This document shows, piece by piece, positions 9,366 to 21,907 of a stretch of DNA of 64,000 nucleotides. Source of the DNA: Terfezia claveryi (Eukaryota > Ascomycota > Pezizomycetes > Pezizales > Pezizaceae); contig WHUX01000102.1 in assembly GCA_015179025.1 (NCBI GenBank), positions 124,001 to 188,000 of the forward strand. Reading direction: 5' to 3'. Numbering within the stretch: the first letter of the stretch is position 1; each line of letters starts with the position of its first letter. Made by a program: the position numbers and the translations under genes. A model generated the notes under the pieces. The model made no database searches and had not been told where the DNA came from. It saw only the letters and a list, made by a program, of their open reading frames with translations.

Positions 9366-11960
9366 GTAGCCACATATTATGCTTAGCAGTTGTTGATAGA
9401 ATAATATATTTAGCTTTAACTATAGAGGTAGTGATACATCACTGTTTAATAGCCTGCCAGCAAATAGTGTTAGTTGCTATCTAGAAGATATAGCCTATAG
9501 TAGATTTTTGGTTGAATTGATCACCTATATAATCAGTATATAAGAAGCTAGCTATATAAATAGGGTTTGGAGTATATGAAAGCTTAAAGTTATAAGTACC
9601 TTTAAAATATTGTAAGACTTGCTTAAGTACTCCCATATGAGCTATTGTTAGCTTTAAACAGAATTAAGAGAGTGCCAAAACTATATATACTAAATTAAGT
9701 TATATGCCAATAACAAGGTATATTAGAAAGCCTATAATTTGTTGGTATAGGAAGACATCAGTAAGTTTATTATTTCCTTCATTAGCCTTTACTAGCTTGT
9801 AGTAAGGATTAAGAGGAAGAATAACTGAGTTACAAGAGTCTATCTTAAATATTACTAGTAATTAGTCTATATATATATATTATGATAAAGTTACTGAATC
9901 TTGATGTTAATATTTTCTTTAAATCTTAAGCAGCTAGTTTAGAGGGTCTATATTACTAAAATTGAATTCTTTTTTTAGTAATACTTTTAGCTCCTATCTA
10001 AGTGGGCTAGATCCAAATATAGTAATATTATTAATATAAATTATGATTATAATATTATAACTAGTATGAACTAAGATGCAAAAGTCAAAGTTGGTTGCTT
10101 TAGCAGCTAGTAGTATAAGGAAGCCAGTCAACCTAGCATACCACTTCTTTGAACTTTACTTTAGTCCATATATAGATTTCTTTAATTGAGTACATGAGTC
10201 TAGCTGATCTTCAAAGAAAGTAGAAAGAAGATACATATAGACCTCTTCATCAAGATAGTCATATAGAAATATACCCTTAATATTAAGCTGATCTAGAGTT
10301 GGCTAGTTTAAGTATACTAATGAGGCAATAAACAAATGCAGTGAGTCATATCTGACAACTGGAGTAAAAACCTTATCAAAATCTGTACTAGGTTGCTGAG
10401 AGTACTCTTGTACTACCAATCTTACTTCATACTAGCTTATATTATTAACAATATTATACTTCAATATTTTGTATACCTATTTGAAACCAACTATATTACA
10501 GTTAAAGAGTTTAAATACAATGTTCTAGATATTTTAGTTAGCTAAAGCTTATAGCTCTGCTTATATTGCCATATACTATTTAGGGTCATCGGGCCTTTTA
10601 AAAGCTTATAAGTAAGTTCTGAGTTTATTAGTAATATTGCTAGCAAGCAAGGCTAGCTTATATAGGGTTGCCTTAGATAGCTAAATATGGTTACTTGGTC
10701 AAGCTTTAGTATCGGTTGGTAAGTTTTTAGTAATAAAAGTAATTTTAGCCTTTTTTCATGGCCTGAGATTATACTTTAAGCTTCATAAGCTTGCTTGATT
10801 GTTTACTGGTAAGCTCACTAGTAAGCTTCCTAGAAAGCTTACTTGATTGCTTACTAGTAAGCTTGCTTAATTGCTTGCTTGTAAGCCTACTGGTAAGCTT
10901 GTACTCATTAGAGAAAATAAGCAAAAAGCTACTCCTATTGTCTTAATATGCTTATTTTTAAGCTGTATCCTATATATAGAAGTACTGTTTATATAACTAA
11001 TAAATATCGTACTTTCTGATAATAGGAGAAGCTTGCTACCACTTAGTCTATTTTTATTATAGATATAAGCAAAACAATACTGTCTAAAAGAATGTAAATA
11101 ACTAATTGATAGTTTTGTCTTATATAGGACTTCATAGAGTGTTATTCTTTAGAGATATGAATGCAGAAGTTGGTTCTTTAAATATATAGTGATTGAGCAT
11201 ACTTATGCCTACAACCTCTTATCTAAGATATTGGTAAGCATGCTTCTAACCATTATCTATATTATAAAGTTAAAGTGTTTTACAATACCATTCGATTGAT
11301 GAGAATAAGATAGTGTTCTTATATAGTATATACCTTATTATTTAAAGTAAGTATCAACTTTGATCTATTTTCCACTATTATTAGTTAAAATAGCCAGAAT
11401 AGTGGTATTGAACTACCTTTGGATAAAGGTGATAAAATTAATAATTATTTAGTTAATATTAGATTTAGCTATTAAATAGTACATTTATGCTATGCAGGTA
11501 AAATCGTCTATAAACATAATGTTATAGAGATAGTTACTATAAGATACGATAGGCTACTTACTACTTAGATTATTATGTATGAATTCAAATACTCTAGTAA
11601 AGTAGGTATGAGAAAGAGTAAATGAGGTATTATTTGTTAATTTTGATATAATATATGTATTGCATACAAAGTTAGCAGGTACCTTAGATAAGAGCCCGCC
11701 ATCAGTATATGCAGCTGAGTATGTATTAGCTATATGCCTAAATGTATAATACCAATAAATATATAAAGATGAGCTTATAGAGCATATATAAGATTGTAAA
11801 GTAAGTAAAGAGCTTATAAGGCCAGTATGAGTATTAGGATTGTTTACAGAGCTTATATGAGGTTGTGAAGTAAGCAAAGAGCTTATAAGGCTGGTATAAG
11901 TATTAGAGCTTATGGTGCTTATATCAGTTTAGAAAGTAAGCGAATAGCTCATAAGGCTGG
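9366..11960 (-). pseudogene. Ty1/Copia pol remnant: integrase, RT, RNase H
   Basis: Translation of the minus strand gives recognisable Copia segments in the order integrase, RT, RNase H from right to left. Near 11650-11550 is VCNTYIISKL and SHTYFTRVFEF, the region before and at the start of integrase; near 11300 SHQSNG; near 10440-10370 an RT start like DFDKVFTPVVRYDSLHLF; near 10170 LKKSIYGLK followed by a TAA where Gln is expected and KKWYARL; and near 9410-9370 AKYIILSTTAKHNMWL of RNase H. Stops are frequent, mostly TAG/TAA at Gln positions, with AT-rich third bases. The left end stops at FB1. Probably part of the same element as the gag/protease piece at 20290-21907 and 30957-31108. Confidence 0.78.
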
Positions 11961-12190
11961 TATAAGTATTAGGATTACTTATAGGAGTTATATGAGGTTA
12001 TAAAGTAAGTAAAGAGCTCATAAGGCTAGTATGAGTATTAGAGCTCATAGGGCTTATATCAGATTGTGAAGTAAGTAAAAAGCTTATAGGCTAGTATATA
12101 TATTAGAATTGCTGATAGGGTTTATATAAGGTTGTGAAGTAAGTGAAGAGCTCATAAGGCCTGTATAAGTATTAAAGCTTATAAGGCTTA
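11745..12190 (-). repeat. about 69-bp tandem repeat inside the Copia remnant
   Basis: Six or so degenerate units built round AGAGCTCATAAGGCTGGTAT and GAGTATTAG...TTATATCAGG. A period near 69 bp is 23 codons, and the minus-strand peptide shows matching repeats (SLLTSQPHISS, SLLTLQSYICS), so this could be a coding repeat just before the Copia integrase. Confidence 0.65.
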
Positions 12191-12689
12191 CTATTCGCAA
12201 CCTAGTAGTGATCAGCTACTATCTTATGTTCATCTTTGCAAGCCTCCCTATAGGCTTCCTTAAGGCAATACTATATAATATACCTAACTTATTTGGTAAG
12301 AGTTCTATTCTGCCTAAATCTATAATTATAGAAACAATCATACTCTATAATATAGTTACTTTTATATTCCACCAAAATCAACCAATTCTGTAGCACCTAT
12401 CTATTATAATATACCTACCCCATGATACCTCCCTTATTCTTTCTTCCAACCCTATATAATGAATATTATGCCAATGAGCCTATAACTGTACAAATGCCTT
12501 AACCATATATCTGTATCAATATCTGATTAATTTGGTAAGAGAATACTATAATATGATCGAATGGCAGGGCAATAGGTAGGGGCACTAACTGTAACAAAAT
12601 AATCAATTTCGAGATTTCTCATTAAATCTACTAAATCTTCTTCCTTAATATCCTTATCAACTTATCCTTCACCCTCTCAATCAGCTTCC

Positions 12690-14625
12690 CCATTAACCTC
12701 CTCCTCTATTTTATTTTTAATTACTATAGAAAGATTGCCAGCTGTAATACCCCCCCCTTTGGTCTTTAAAGGTCATTTTGGTTAAAGAGAGTATAATAGT
12801 TTTTTCATACTAGTAGATTACTTCTTACTAGTAGCTTGTTTAGTAGCAGCCTATACAGTATTTATATCTATACACTCAGCTTGCCATATAGGTATTACAA
12901 CCTCTATATATCTCTTAAGATCAGTCTTCTATTGCTTCTCAAGAGTATTTCATATAGCCTTTCTCTCATCTTTAATCTCCTTCTTTTCTACTGATGCCTA
13001 CTACCTTGCAAGCTTTTTTGCCTCTTCTTCTGCAACCTTTTTGATACTATTATTAATATACTTATATATAAGTATTTAAGTTTCCCTAAAACACCTCCTT
13101 CTTTTCTTTGTTTAACATACTTTTCTATCTCAAAGCCTGCTAAGAGTGTCAGTATAAGGAGTAATATCTTTATATTTTGCAACTTTATTACTAGCAAAGT
13201 CAATAAGCTCAAATACCTACTCCTTCTTATTAAAATTCAATTTTAATTGAATAATATCTTCAACTCGTCAAGAAAGTGTATGGAGCTGACCAGAGGTATT
13301 AGATGCTTAAATTTCATTAGTTGAGATATTATCTGAGATATTGTATGAAGAGAGCAATTCAAAGTCATTGTCGATTAGCCAGCAGTGGGATTTTTTCTAT
13401 GCCTTGAGAAGACAATCCTTATATGAATCTTATTTCGAGTTATTTGAAGGATCTTAAGAAATGATGGTTTTAAGAGAACTTGAAGTGAATTTTACTGAAG
13501 CTATGAAATAAGGTTTCTCTTACATACTCTCTGTAAAACTCAAAAGTACCCTACATTAAGAGGTTGCAGAAGATAGGTAGACATCAATGGAAGGTAAATT
13601 ATATAAAAATTATGATCTAGTATATACCTTACTACCTTCCATGCAATATGTAAAGAATAACCATCCATAATAAGATAGTAAGGGGCTTTAACCTAAGTAT
13701 AAGGTTCAAAGTACTCAACTATATATCCCAACCCCAGCTCATCATTTATATACCTACTCTCAGAAATGACAAATGTAGCTTTTACTAGTAGACTGCCTTC
13801 CAAATAATAAGATTGCTAATAGGACTTTCCTTACCATATAATAAATAGTGAATAACTATTCTACGAGTACTAATAGTCTCTAAGATACTACAAAATTTAT
13901 GAGAACCTTCAGTTATTGTAGTGGCTTGATCTCCAGCATCACAATAGCTATCATCTGTGTACTATTCTAGCCTATAATTATATCTTTCTCATCATAATCT
14001 ATATATTCTCTTAATATATCTGTTTTTAGTGAATGAGATTAGTAAGTTTTCAAAGAAAATCTGCTTGCAGCTCAATATCATTTATGCAGCTAGTCGTGCT
14101 TTCTTCTAATATCGAATAAAGACTTTCTTAAACCTTGAGTTACAATCAAGAAACCTATTAACCCAGTTGATACCTATAATATAAATGGAGGAGGTACTGG
14201 TGGGAGGGGTATCGTGGAAAGTTAGAAAGGGGATAATTATACCTTGTCATTGTATACGTTGTTCTCATGGATTCTAGAGGTTGCTAGCTGAGTTTCGAGA
14301 GCCTGTTATACTCCCTCCATGGCCTTACTATAGTATTTGCCTCTTATTAATAATATTCTATGCTATTTGCTATAAAAAGTATAATTTAATGGAAATCCTA
14401 TATTAGCGATCATTTTTATATATTTTGCAATTGCTTTCTCATTACCAGGAGAGAGCAATTGCTCATCACGATAAGCTGTAGAGCTCTTTTGGTATAACCC
14501 CTGTAGTCTCTGGCATAGTGTTTGCTACTCAACCCTATACAGTTCAGCTATTCTTATAATGAGTATATCTGGTTCTGCTCAAGCATATTTTATAGCTACT
14601 TACAGTTCCTTTTCAGTATATTTCA
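12690..14625 (-). pseudogene. Fot1/pogo-type transposase remnant A
   Basis: Minus-strand translation, with many TAG/TAA/TGA stops, shows the parts of a Fot1-like Tc1-mariner transposase. Near 14620-14480 lies an N-terminal helix-turn-helix (RIAELYRVE), then the CENP-B-like stretch NEKAIAKYIKMIANIGFP near 14450-14390. The DDE core follows: TITEGSHKFCSILETIS near 13910-13860, and the second catalytic Asp as MDGYS near 13670. A Lys/Glu-rich C-terminal tail extends to about 12690. Such enzymes cut and paste at TA. Decay is too strong for activity. Its terminal repeats were not located. Confidence 0.75.
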
Positions 14626-15304
14626 GTATTTCTTACAGGGTAGAGATATTGGTAATATTGTCTAGGCTTTGGTAATTCAACTAATATAGGTTATGGCTTT
14701 AATAGTTGTAAGGAGTCGAGACTGGGGCCAATTGAAGGGCTGAAGAGGTTGGCATGCTATATATCTTAGATACTAGATATAAGATAGTGGTTGATCTCTA
14801 CTATATATCACAGAGATCTGGCTCATTACTAGGAAATAGTATACAAACCAGTATATTTATTTAGGTCTCAATCTTGATTTAAGTACATTAGCAGAAGAAG
14901 AAACAGGTAAGGTAGAAGTTTGGAATATATTTGCCAAGCAATAGAAAACTTATTTGAGAGGGGAGAGTGGGGTAGAGAGTCTTAGAGCTTACGAACGATG
15001 GGGACAAGGGGTTGAAATAATAATACATAATTCCATAGAAGAGTCTGACTTATTATCTATAGTATCCTAACCTTGTATTAATATAAAAGAATCTTTACTA
15101 CTAGTAATAGTAACAGGACTAGAAAACTAAACTCAAGATTTTTTACATTTTAGGGTAGATTTTTGATTCTTACAGCCTTCTGTGTATGGACCTCCCATTC
15201 ATAGTATAGCTTTGCTAGAATAGCCCCATCCAAAACAACACCTAAATTAGTATCAAGCTCTCAATAATCTAGTTTTACTTATATTATTTGTGTTTCCTGC
15301 TATT
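14626..15304. other. AT-rich, no gene seen
   Basis: Degenerate AT-rich sequence between two Fot1-like remnants. No reading frame or repeat that I can support; it may hold the decayed ends of those elements. Confidence 0.4.
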
Positions 15305-16534
15305 TTCAAGTAATATTTCACTCTAACTGAAGATCTATATTAGGTCAGATTGCAAATCATTATAAAGAGTCAATAAGATCTAGAAGTTTGAAATGTAACA
15401 GGTATACAGTTGAGTTAAGAAGGAGCTTGGCTTATCGAACTTGTCTATGTAGACTAGAAGTATCTTTTAGAGTTGGTGGAGGACTATCTATTAGAGGGGG
15501 GGGTACTTTTCATAGCTTTTGACTAGGCTCTTGCAGAAGTTTACTGAAAACATGACAGAGATTAAATGGTATTAATTCTACTCTATGCAATACCCCACAA
15601 TATTAGATTTAGTTAATGTCTGATATCGTACTTCAATCAATATTAGTAGAAAGTTCTCCTTAGTGACTGATATATTCCTAAATAGTGTAATCTGATCCAC
15701 CTATTTCCTATAATACTTCTGTAATGGACTGAATAAACTAATATCTAATGACTGAAGAAGAAGTATTAAGTAAGAGGGTAGGCAATAGGTAATAATTTTG
15801 GAAATAAGACAAAACTCAATGAATTAGATATTAATATGAGAATCATAACTATTTACAATAAGTAATCGATACTTCTCCTTTGCTTCTTTAACTGTATGTT
15901 CATAAAAATGCTTAATCCATTCTAACCCTAATACTCAATTAGTCTAATCTGAAGAAGTATAAGCAAACTTGTAATCTCCAACAATATTTGCATCCAAGTA
16001 TTGATACTATCACATTTAGTAACTAGCACCTTTGTAAATAATCATCAGGAGAAGTACTTGTCTATTGCCAAAAATATACTCAATAACTATAATTGGCTTA
16101 TACTTGCTATCTGTTGCTACTTTTGCTGTTATACCTCTTTTTCTACACCTAACAATAACTCTTGTACGATCTGATATCCCTTGTCTAAACTCCTTCTTAT
16201 CAATATTATATGTATTACTCACTAGGATTGAATGCTTCTCTCGTAATATCTGAATCTTATTAAAGTGATTGTTGATAATTATAAGGTCACTCATCTTCAA
16301 CTGCTTCTTATCTATCTGGCTACTAAATTTTGTAATAAAATCAGGGTGCCTATTGAGGAAGTGTGTAATCCAGTTCTTTCCTACTTGATTGTCTTTATCC
16401 CATTCCTTGGATTTTATCAAAGCAATAGTCTCCTTAATATGCTGAATTCGAGGTAGAAATCCCTACTTCTCTAAATGATATATCCAACGTACAATAGCTT
16501 CCTCTTCTGCAGGTGTGAAAAGTTGTTGAGCTGC
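15305..16534 (-). pseudogene. Fot1/pogo-type transposase remnant B, C-terminal part
   Basis: Clear Fot1 family protein. EEEAIVRWIYHLEK and NQVGKNWITHFLNRHPDF of the CENP-B helix-turn-helix lie near 16520-16330; the DDE core includes SNTYNIDKKEFRQGISDR (first Asp), VIEYIFGNRQVL and MIIYKGASY near 16230-16016; then LLIVNSYDSHIN, where the second Asp motif is decayed to NSYDSH, near 15870, and a SLDISLFSPLQK-like segment near 15730. Stops are at Gln/Trp sites. The N-terminal part is not adjacent: it sits at 19964-20150, beyond FB2, which split this gene. Confidence 0.85.
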
Positions 16535-16799
16535 ATCAGTAAAAAAATATTTATGTCATTTGTCTTCCTGTATGTGGGACAGGAACTTACAATCAAGACG
16601 GCAAATACTTGGTACACCAGCATCGGGATGTAACACTTGTGCGCACCAGTATCGGGATGCAACACTCATGCATACCAACACCCAGGAGAAAATACAAGTG
16701 TGCTCCCACACCTGGGATGCAATAGAAGCATGCTACTACTTCTTGGACGCAATATGAGATGGGCTACTCGTCCCCAACCACTATAGGTTCCATGTCTGG

Positions 16800-17490
16800 C
16801 ATTACTAAACTAGGGCCCAAATAGCTCTCTTTTACAATACATACCTGCTCACTGCTTGCATTTATGATGCTCTAACATCAGCTAGCTACATAATACTATT
16901 GCAGCCATTGAATATATATGGAGCAGAAATATCCATTGTATTCACTAAAATTATATATACAGTAGAATTGAGCAATAGATATATATATAATACATGCAAT
17001 CGCTGCTTCAATCACTTTAACACTCATTCTAATACTCGCTCTAACACTCGCTCTAATACTTGCTCTAATACTCGCTCTAATACTCACTCTAATACTTACT
17101 CTAATACTCATTCTAATACTCGCTCTAATACTCACTTTAATAATCGCCATAATACTCACTCCAATAGTTACTCTAATACTAGCCATAATGTGCTGGGATA
17201 GAGAGCAAAGGGAAAATGCACGAGGAAGGGAGGTATATATACAGGGAAATGATAGTTGCTAAGACTGACTGCTAAGGCTAACAATTTAGACTTTTCGAGG
17301 ACAATAAGATAAGTGATAACAAGAGAAGTGACATGACAGTAATCATTAGTGCTCAGCCCCCTTTTGCACGTATGTGCTATACTATTCAATACCTAGCCTA
17401 GTAATAGTCATATTAGGCAATTATAGTTATAGTATTGTGATATATGCAGAGTTCATGCTTTGTTATATGTTTCACAGGAATTCATACATT
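16800..17490 (+). repeat. FB2 left inverted arm with 12-bp array
   Basis: Pairs in reverse complement with 19185-19840: GGGCCCAAATAGCTCTCTTT against the GAGAGTAATTTGGGGCTCC side, and AGGAATTCATACATTCG against CGAATACATAAATTCCT. Within it, 17025-17185 is an array of 12-bp units (CTCTAATACTCG and variants), about 13 copies. Confidence 0.8.
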
Positions 17491-18589
17491 CGTAGACTTA
17501 TATATATTCTGTCCTACCTGAGAATTTTACAGATTTGTGAATAGGACATCGCATTCATAACTAGGATGTCCTGCTCAGGAAGTCACACAATTCTTAGGAG
17601 GGATATTCTATCCACGAATATAGTCTTACCCTGGAATCCAAAAATGAAATTTCTCTAAAGGATAGATCATGGGTTGTCCTCCCCAGGAATACGTTAACTA
17701 AATGTAGTAATTTAGAAAGGGTACTGAAATAGTAATAAGTATTAAAATAAAAAAATATGGAAAATAAAATACACTAGTGCTAATAAATATAAATTGTATA
17801 AAATTCAGTATACTGGCTTATCAGTAACAACAAATATAAGTAGTACTTTAGTATTTAAATATCACTATGCTCCTTAATATCTTCTTTCAAGTGTTTTTCC
17901 AAGTCTACTTCTAAGTTCAATTGTGACTGTACATCTTGGTTGATACAAGCATCTAAGTAGCTATGAGATAGATGACAGTAGGTTCTACATTGTAAATAGA
18001 ATTTAATATAGCTGTATTGTCAGGTTTGACATTTCCCTTTGCACTTGTAGGAATTCTATAATAAATATAAGTCTTGGTAGAAAATTAATACAGAATTCAG
18101 AAGACATACTTCAAGATATAAACTAATTGTAATATGTAGAGCAGCTTTATGAAGTATGATATATTGCTGTGTAATATCAGGCCATGCCAGAGGTAGAGAT
18201 ATTAAATCCTTTTTAGAATTTGAATATTAGGTATATCTATTGAGTCTAGAGTGTATAATAGCTTACAAGTTGGATAGTGTTGATCCAACAAAGAGCTGAG
18301 CAGATGCCATACTAAGAGTGGCAAGCCTATGTCAACTACCAAGCATACGTATTATGTGGCAAGCCTACCTTGACTGGCTAGAGTACTTAACTGGCCTGTA
18401 TACGTATATCCACTAGTGAGTCTACCTTAATTGACCACCATACTTTTAATGGGATAATTCCCAGGCAGGATATCCTACCTCAGGAATGGAGTGGGTATTC
18501 CTAGGCGGGATATCCTACCCGAGAACTATCCCAGTCATGACTGGAATGTCCCATTCATAAATTAGCCAATTCCTAGACAGAACAAAACA

Positions 18590-19200
18590 TATATATATAT
18601 GAATGAGAAACTTATGCTTTTGGAGACTTATATATATATATGCAAGAAACTCATACATTTAAAGACATATAAGCTCATGAATGCATGGATTTCTTACATA
18701 TATATATATATATGTTTTCAAAAGCAGGAGTTTCTTGCATATATATATATATATATGCATATGAATACATAGATTTCTCACATATATATATATATATCCC
18801 CAAAAGCATGAGTTTCTTGCACATATATATATAAGTCTCCAAAAGCATAAGTTTCTCACACATATATATATATATATACAAGCGAATGCATAGATTTCTC
18901 ACATATATATATATATGTCCCCAAAAGTATGAGTGTCTCACATATATATATATATGTCCCTAAAAGTATGAGTTACTTGCACATATATATATAAGTCTCC
19001 AAAAGCATAAGTTTCTCATACATATATATATATATATGCCTGCGAATGCATAGATTTCTAGCATATATTCCAAAAGCACGAGTTTCACACACATATATAT
19101 ATATATGCCCAAGAATGTATAGATTTCTCACATATATATATATATGTGTCTCCAAAAGCATAAGTTTCTTACACATATATATATATGCTAGCGAATACAT
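18590..19200. repeat. FB2 loop minisatellite, same phrase as FB1 loop
   Basis: Runs of TATATATA separated by AGAAACTCATGCTTTTGGGG-like units in both orientations, about 13 units. The motif AGAAACTCATGCTTTT is that of the FB1 loop, though the arms of the two elements are unrelated. The frames rich in IYIYICEK on the minus strand are artefacts. The rest of the FB2 loop (17500-18590) is AT-rich, with several GGGATATCCTACC-like phrases but no gene. Confidence 0.85.
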
Positions 19201-19840
19201 AAATTCCTATGAAACATATCACAAAGTATGAACTCCACACATATCTTCATACAACGACTAGGATTTCCTAATTTGACTATTTCTAGGCTAGGTATTAAAT
19301 AGTACAGGACCTATAGGCAAAAGGGAGCTAAGCGCCATTAATAACTGTCATACCACTTCTCTTGTTATCCCCTATCTTATTGTCTTCAGAATATCCAAAT
19401 TATCAGCCTCACTAGTTGGCCTTAGCAACTATGGTTTTCCTGTATCTATACCTCTCTTTCCCATGCATTTTCCTTTTGCTGTCTATCCCAGCACATTACG
19501 GCTAGTATTAGAGTAACTATTGGAGCAAGTATTACAGCAAGTATTAGAGTGAGTATTAGAGTGAGTATTGGAGCTAGTATTAGAGTGAGTATTAGAGTGA
19601 GTATTAAAGCAATTAGAGTAGTGATTGCATGCTCTATATATATATCTATTAATTAATACTTCTATATATATAATTATTAGCAAATACTATAGATATTTCT
19701 ACTTCATACATATTCAATGGCTGCAATAGTGGCTACATACCTATCCGATGTTAGAGTATTGTAGATGCAAGCTGGTAGCAGGTGTACATTGTAGAAGAGA
19801 GTAATTTGGGGCTCCAATAGTATTAAGAGACAGTGCGGGG
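19185..19840 (-). repeat. FB2 right inverted arm with 12-bp array
   Basis: Reverse complement of the left arm. Its 12-bp array (GAGTATTAGAGT and variants) lies at 19497-19615, shorter than on the left. Divergence between arms is clearly greater than for FB1, in keeping with its place in the decayed block. Confidence 0.8.
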
Positions 19841-19963
19841 CCCATGTTGTGTCTGGATTGTAATGCAATATCTAGGAGTATCTAGATGCACAGGACGCAT
19901 AGGATACAAAATCATGTCCATATGCTTAGTAGTATGTTCTGACATATATTTCTTTTTACTGAT

Positions 19964-20150
19964 GTGTATGTGCTAGAACATGCATAGTACCACCAGCGAG
20001 CTGTCTGCATAAAGTTGTTAAAGATATATCATATGCTTTGGCTATGTGTCTAAGACTTGGAAAATTGCCTACTCATATAGCTCTAATTGCTTGCTACAGT
20101 CGGACCTCCTTCTGCTATTTTTTTAACAATGTTCACTTCTTAATCCTTAG
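19964..20150 (-). pseudogene. Fot1/pogo-type transposase remnant B, N-terminal part
   Basis: Minus-strand translation gives VGNFPSLRHIAKAYDISLTT followed by LCRQLAGGT, the N-terminal psq/HTH DNA-binding motif of Fot1-like transposases, then ends HVLAHTH at the FB2 insertion. The frame continues at 16534 when FB2 is removed. A TAG replaces a codon just before VGNFPSL. Confidence 0.8.
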
Positions 20151-20289
20151 CATTTTCTAGGCTTCTCTAATGGCTAGTTAGTTTTCAATCCCTAGACTAA
20201 TAATACCACTTTTGTAACATTTAAAATATTGGGTTTATTTTTCTTACCTATATTATCAAGTAGAAGGTATAAATAAGATAGCCTTAGTA

Positions 20290-21907
20290 GTAGCTTATAA
20301 ATACACCTTCGAGAATCGAGGAATCGGTAATAGCTTTCCTCATAAGATTTGGTTGTTTTATCAACCTGCAATTACCTAGCTATATATCCCTGTTACTTAT
20401 ATGGGGGCTGCACTATATCCCTATGATGAGCTGTATCCCTATAATATATATTACTAGGTTGCAAATGGTATATGCAGTTTCTCACAACTAGGAAAGCTTG
20501 TCCCTAATGTCTGCAACTAAGATCAGAGTTTGAAGATCACTTTTATTGAACATATAAATAATATTATCCTTAGCAACTATAACAACCTTAAACTTAATGA
20601 CATTCTAGGCAAACAGACTATGAGTTAGAGTAGGTACATATAAAATATCCTTCAAAAACAGACAGTTGATTGTGTTGTTAGATAGAAAAGCATGGATTAT
20701 CATAGTGTCTTTTCCCTTGATAGGAAGGAGGTTATTATCCCCAACCTTTACAACTCTATAATATAGGAAGATTTAATAGAATTAACCTATATCAGATGTC
20801 ATATGAGCTATTGCATATGTGTCTAGTTTCTTGGTGTATATTGTACTAACCTGTGGGTTGATCTACATAGATTTATAGACAAAACAAGAGAGATTGAGTT
20901 GTTGGGAAACAAGCTCTTAAGAAATAGAGGTTTATGCAACTTAGGCAATATCAGGTTAAATCTGCGTTATTTGTTTCTTACTAGCTTGGTCATGTTTTAG
21001 CTTCTGGCAATCTTACTAGACATAACCTTTAAATCGATATCTATATCATTTGCAGTAGGTATAAGACCTAGTACCTAGATCTGCAGAGGCTTATAAAGCT
21101 TATGATACTTAATAGGATTATGTAAATATCTTCATTCTAGCCTCATTTGGGTGACTATTGGCTAGTAGTACTCTGTTGGTCTAGTTACTACTATTGTAGC
21201 TAGAAAGTTAGTTATTAATCGCTAAACTTACTAGCCTCTCCTTTAAATTATTATATAAGAGATTTTCCTTAGTAGTTAAGTTATCAATCATATTAGGGAA
21301 GTGAGTAACTAAGAAAGTGAGGAGGTATTCGTGCTTAGCTTTTTAAGTTCTAGTAAAGTCCTATATACAGCTTTAAAGCTACTAGGATATGCATTCCAGG
21401 TCAATTGGTACAACTACATCTATTGAATCTTAAAAGTGTCTATGAACTAAGAAATTAATTGCAAGATATCAAGTGTGAAGGAAGTAAATTAAAGGCATAA
21501 ATCTCATATACAAAAGACAATAGGGTATCTTTGTAGTATATTTTGTAGAGATAATGGCAGATCTTATTTGCCAACCGATGTCTATCAATCTGCAGTATGA
21601 TTTTTTGTGAAAGAACTTGAATAAGAAGTAGAAGAGATTCTGTCTCTATATACTTATGGTATATTATTTTAGCAGCAATTGCTCTAAGTAGAGGAATGTA
21701 GCTATTGACAACTACTTGTATGACTTCAAGAGTATCAAAAATCATCAGTATCTATTATAACTAAAGATTATAGTTCTTTGTATCTTCAAGAATTGCTAGC
21801 TTTTCTAGCTTGATACTAGACCTAAAGTCTAGATAGATAGGAAGAAGTACTGCCACTTATATTGCTTTTGTAGTAAGTACTAAAGCCAATTGGACTTGGG
21901 GTGGTGC
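20290..21907 (-). pseudogene. Ty1/Copia gag and protease remnant (Copia-B)
   Basis: Minus strand. Gag-like peptide from 21907: KLEKLAILEDTKNYNL, then ILQIDRHRLANKICHYLYKI near 21600-21530. Protease region near 20840-20560: AIAHMTSDIG, VKVGDNNLLPIKGKDTMIIH, FLKDILYVPTLTHSLFA, which is classic Copia. A Cys-containing stretch near 21050-21000 may be the decayed zinc knuckle. Stops are TAG/TAA at Gln and Trp positions. Gypsy-D interrupts the gag: the first exon-like part is at 30957-31108. The missing integrase and RT are probably the remnant at 9366-11960, separated by the Fot1 elements and FB2; this link is inferred from order and strand only. Confidence 0.78.

Larger units (their letters stand above)
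16537..19961. mobile_element. FB2: foldback-type DNA element inserted in Fot1 remnant B
   Basis: Starts CAGTAAAAAAATATTTATGT at 16537 and, on the other strand, CAGTAAAAAGAAATATATGT from 19961; AT flanks both sides (16535-16536, 19962-19963). Inverted arms run about 16800-17490 and 19185-19840. The terminal sequence agrees with FB1 and FB3 once C-to-T decay is allowed. No protein is encoded. Removing the element and one AT joins the two parts of the Fot1 gene in one frame, which fixes the boundaries. Confidence 0.82.

Noticed and set aside
10770..10910. Tandem AAGCTTGCTTGATTGCTTACT phrases as a separate element
   Set aside because: Too short and irregular to separate from the decayed Copia sequence around it.
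18659..19231. Small Tyr/Ile-rich membrane-like proteins (IYIYICEK)
   Set aside because: They are translations of TA microsatellites in the FB2 loop; the same type arises at 7240-7679.
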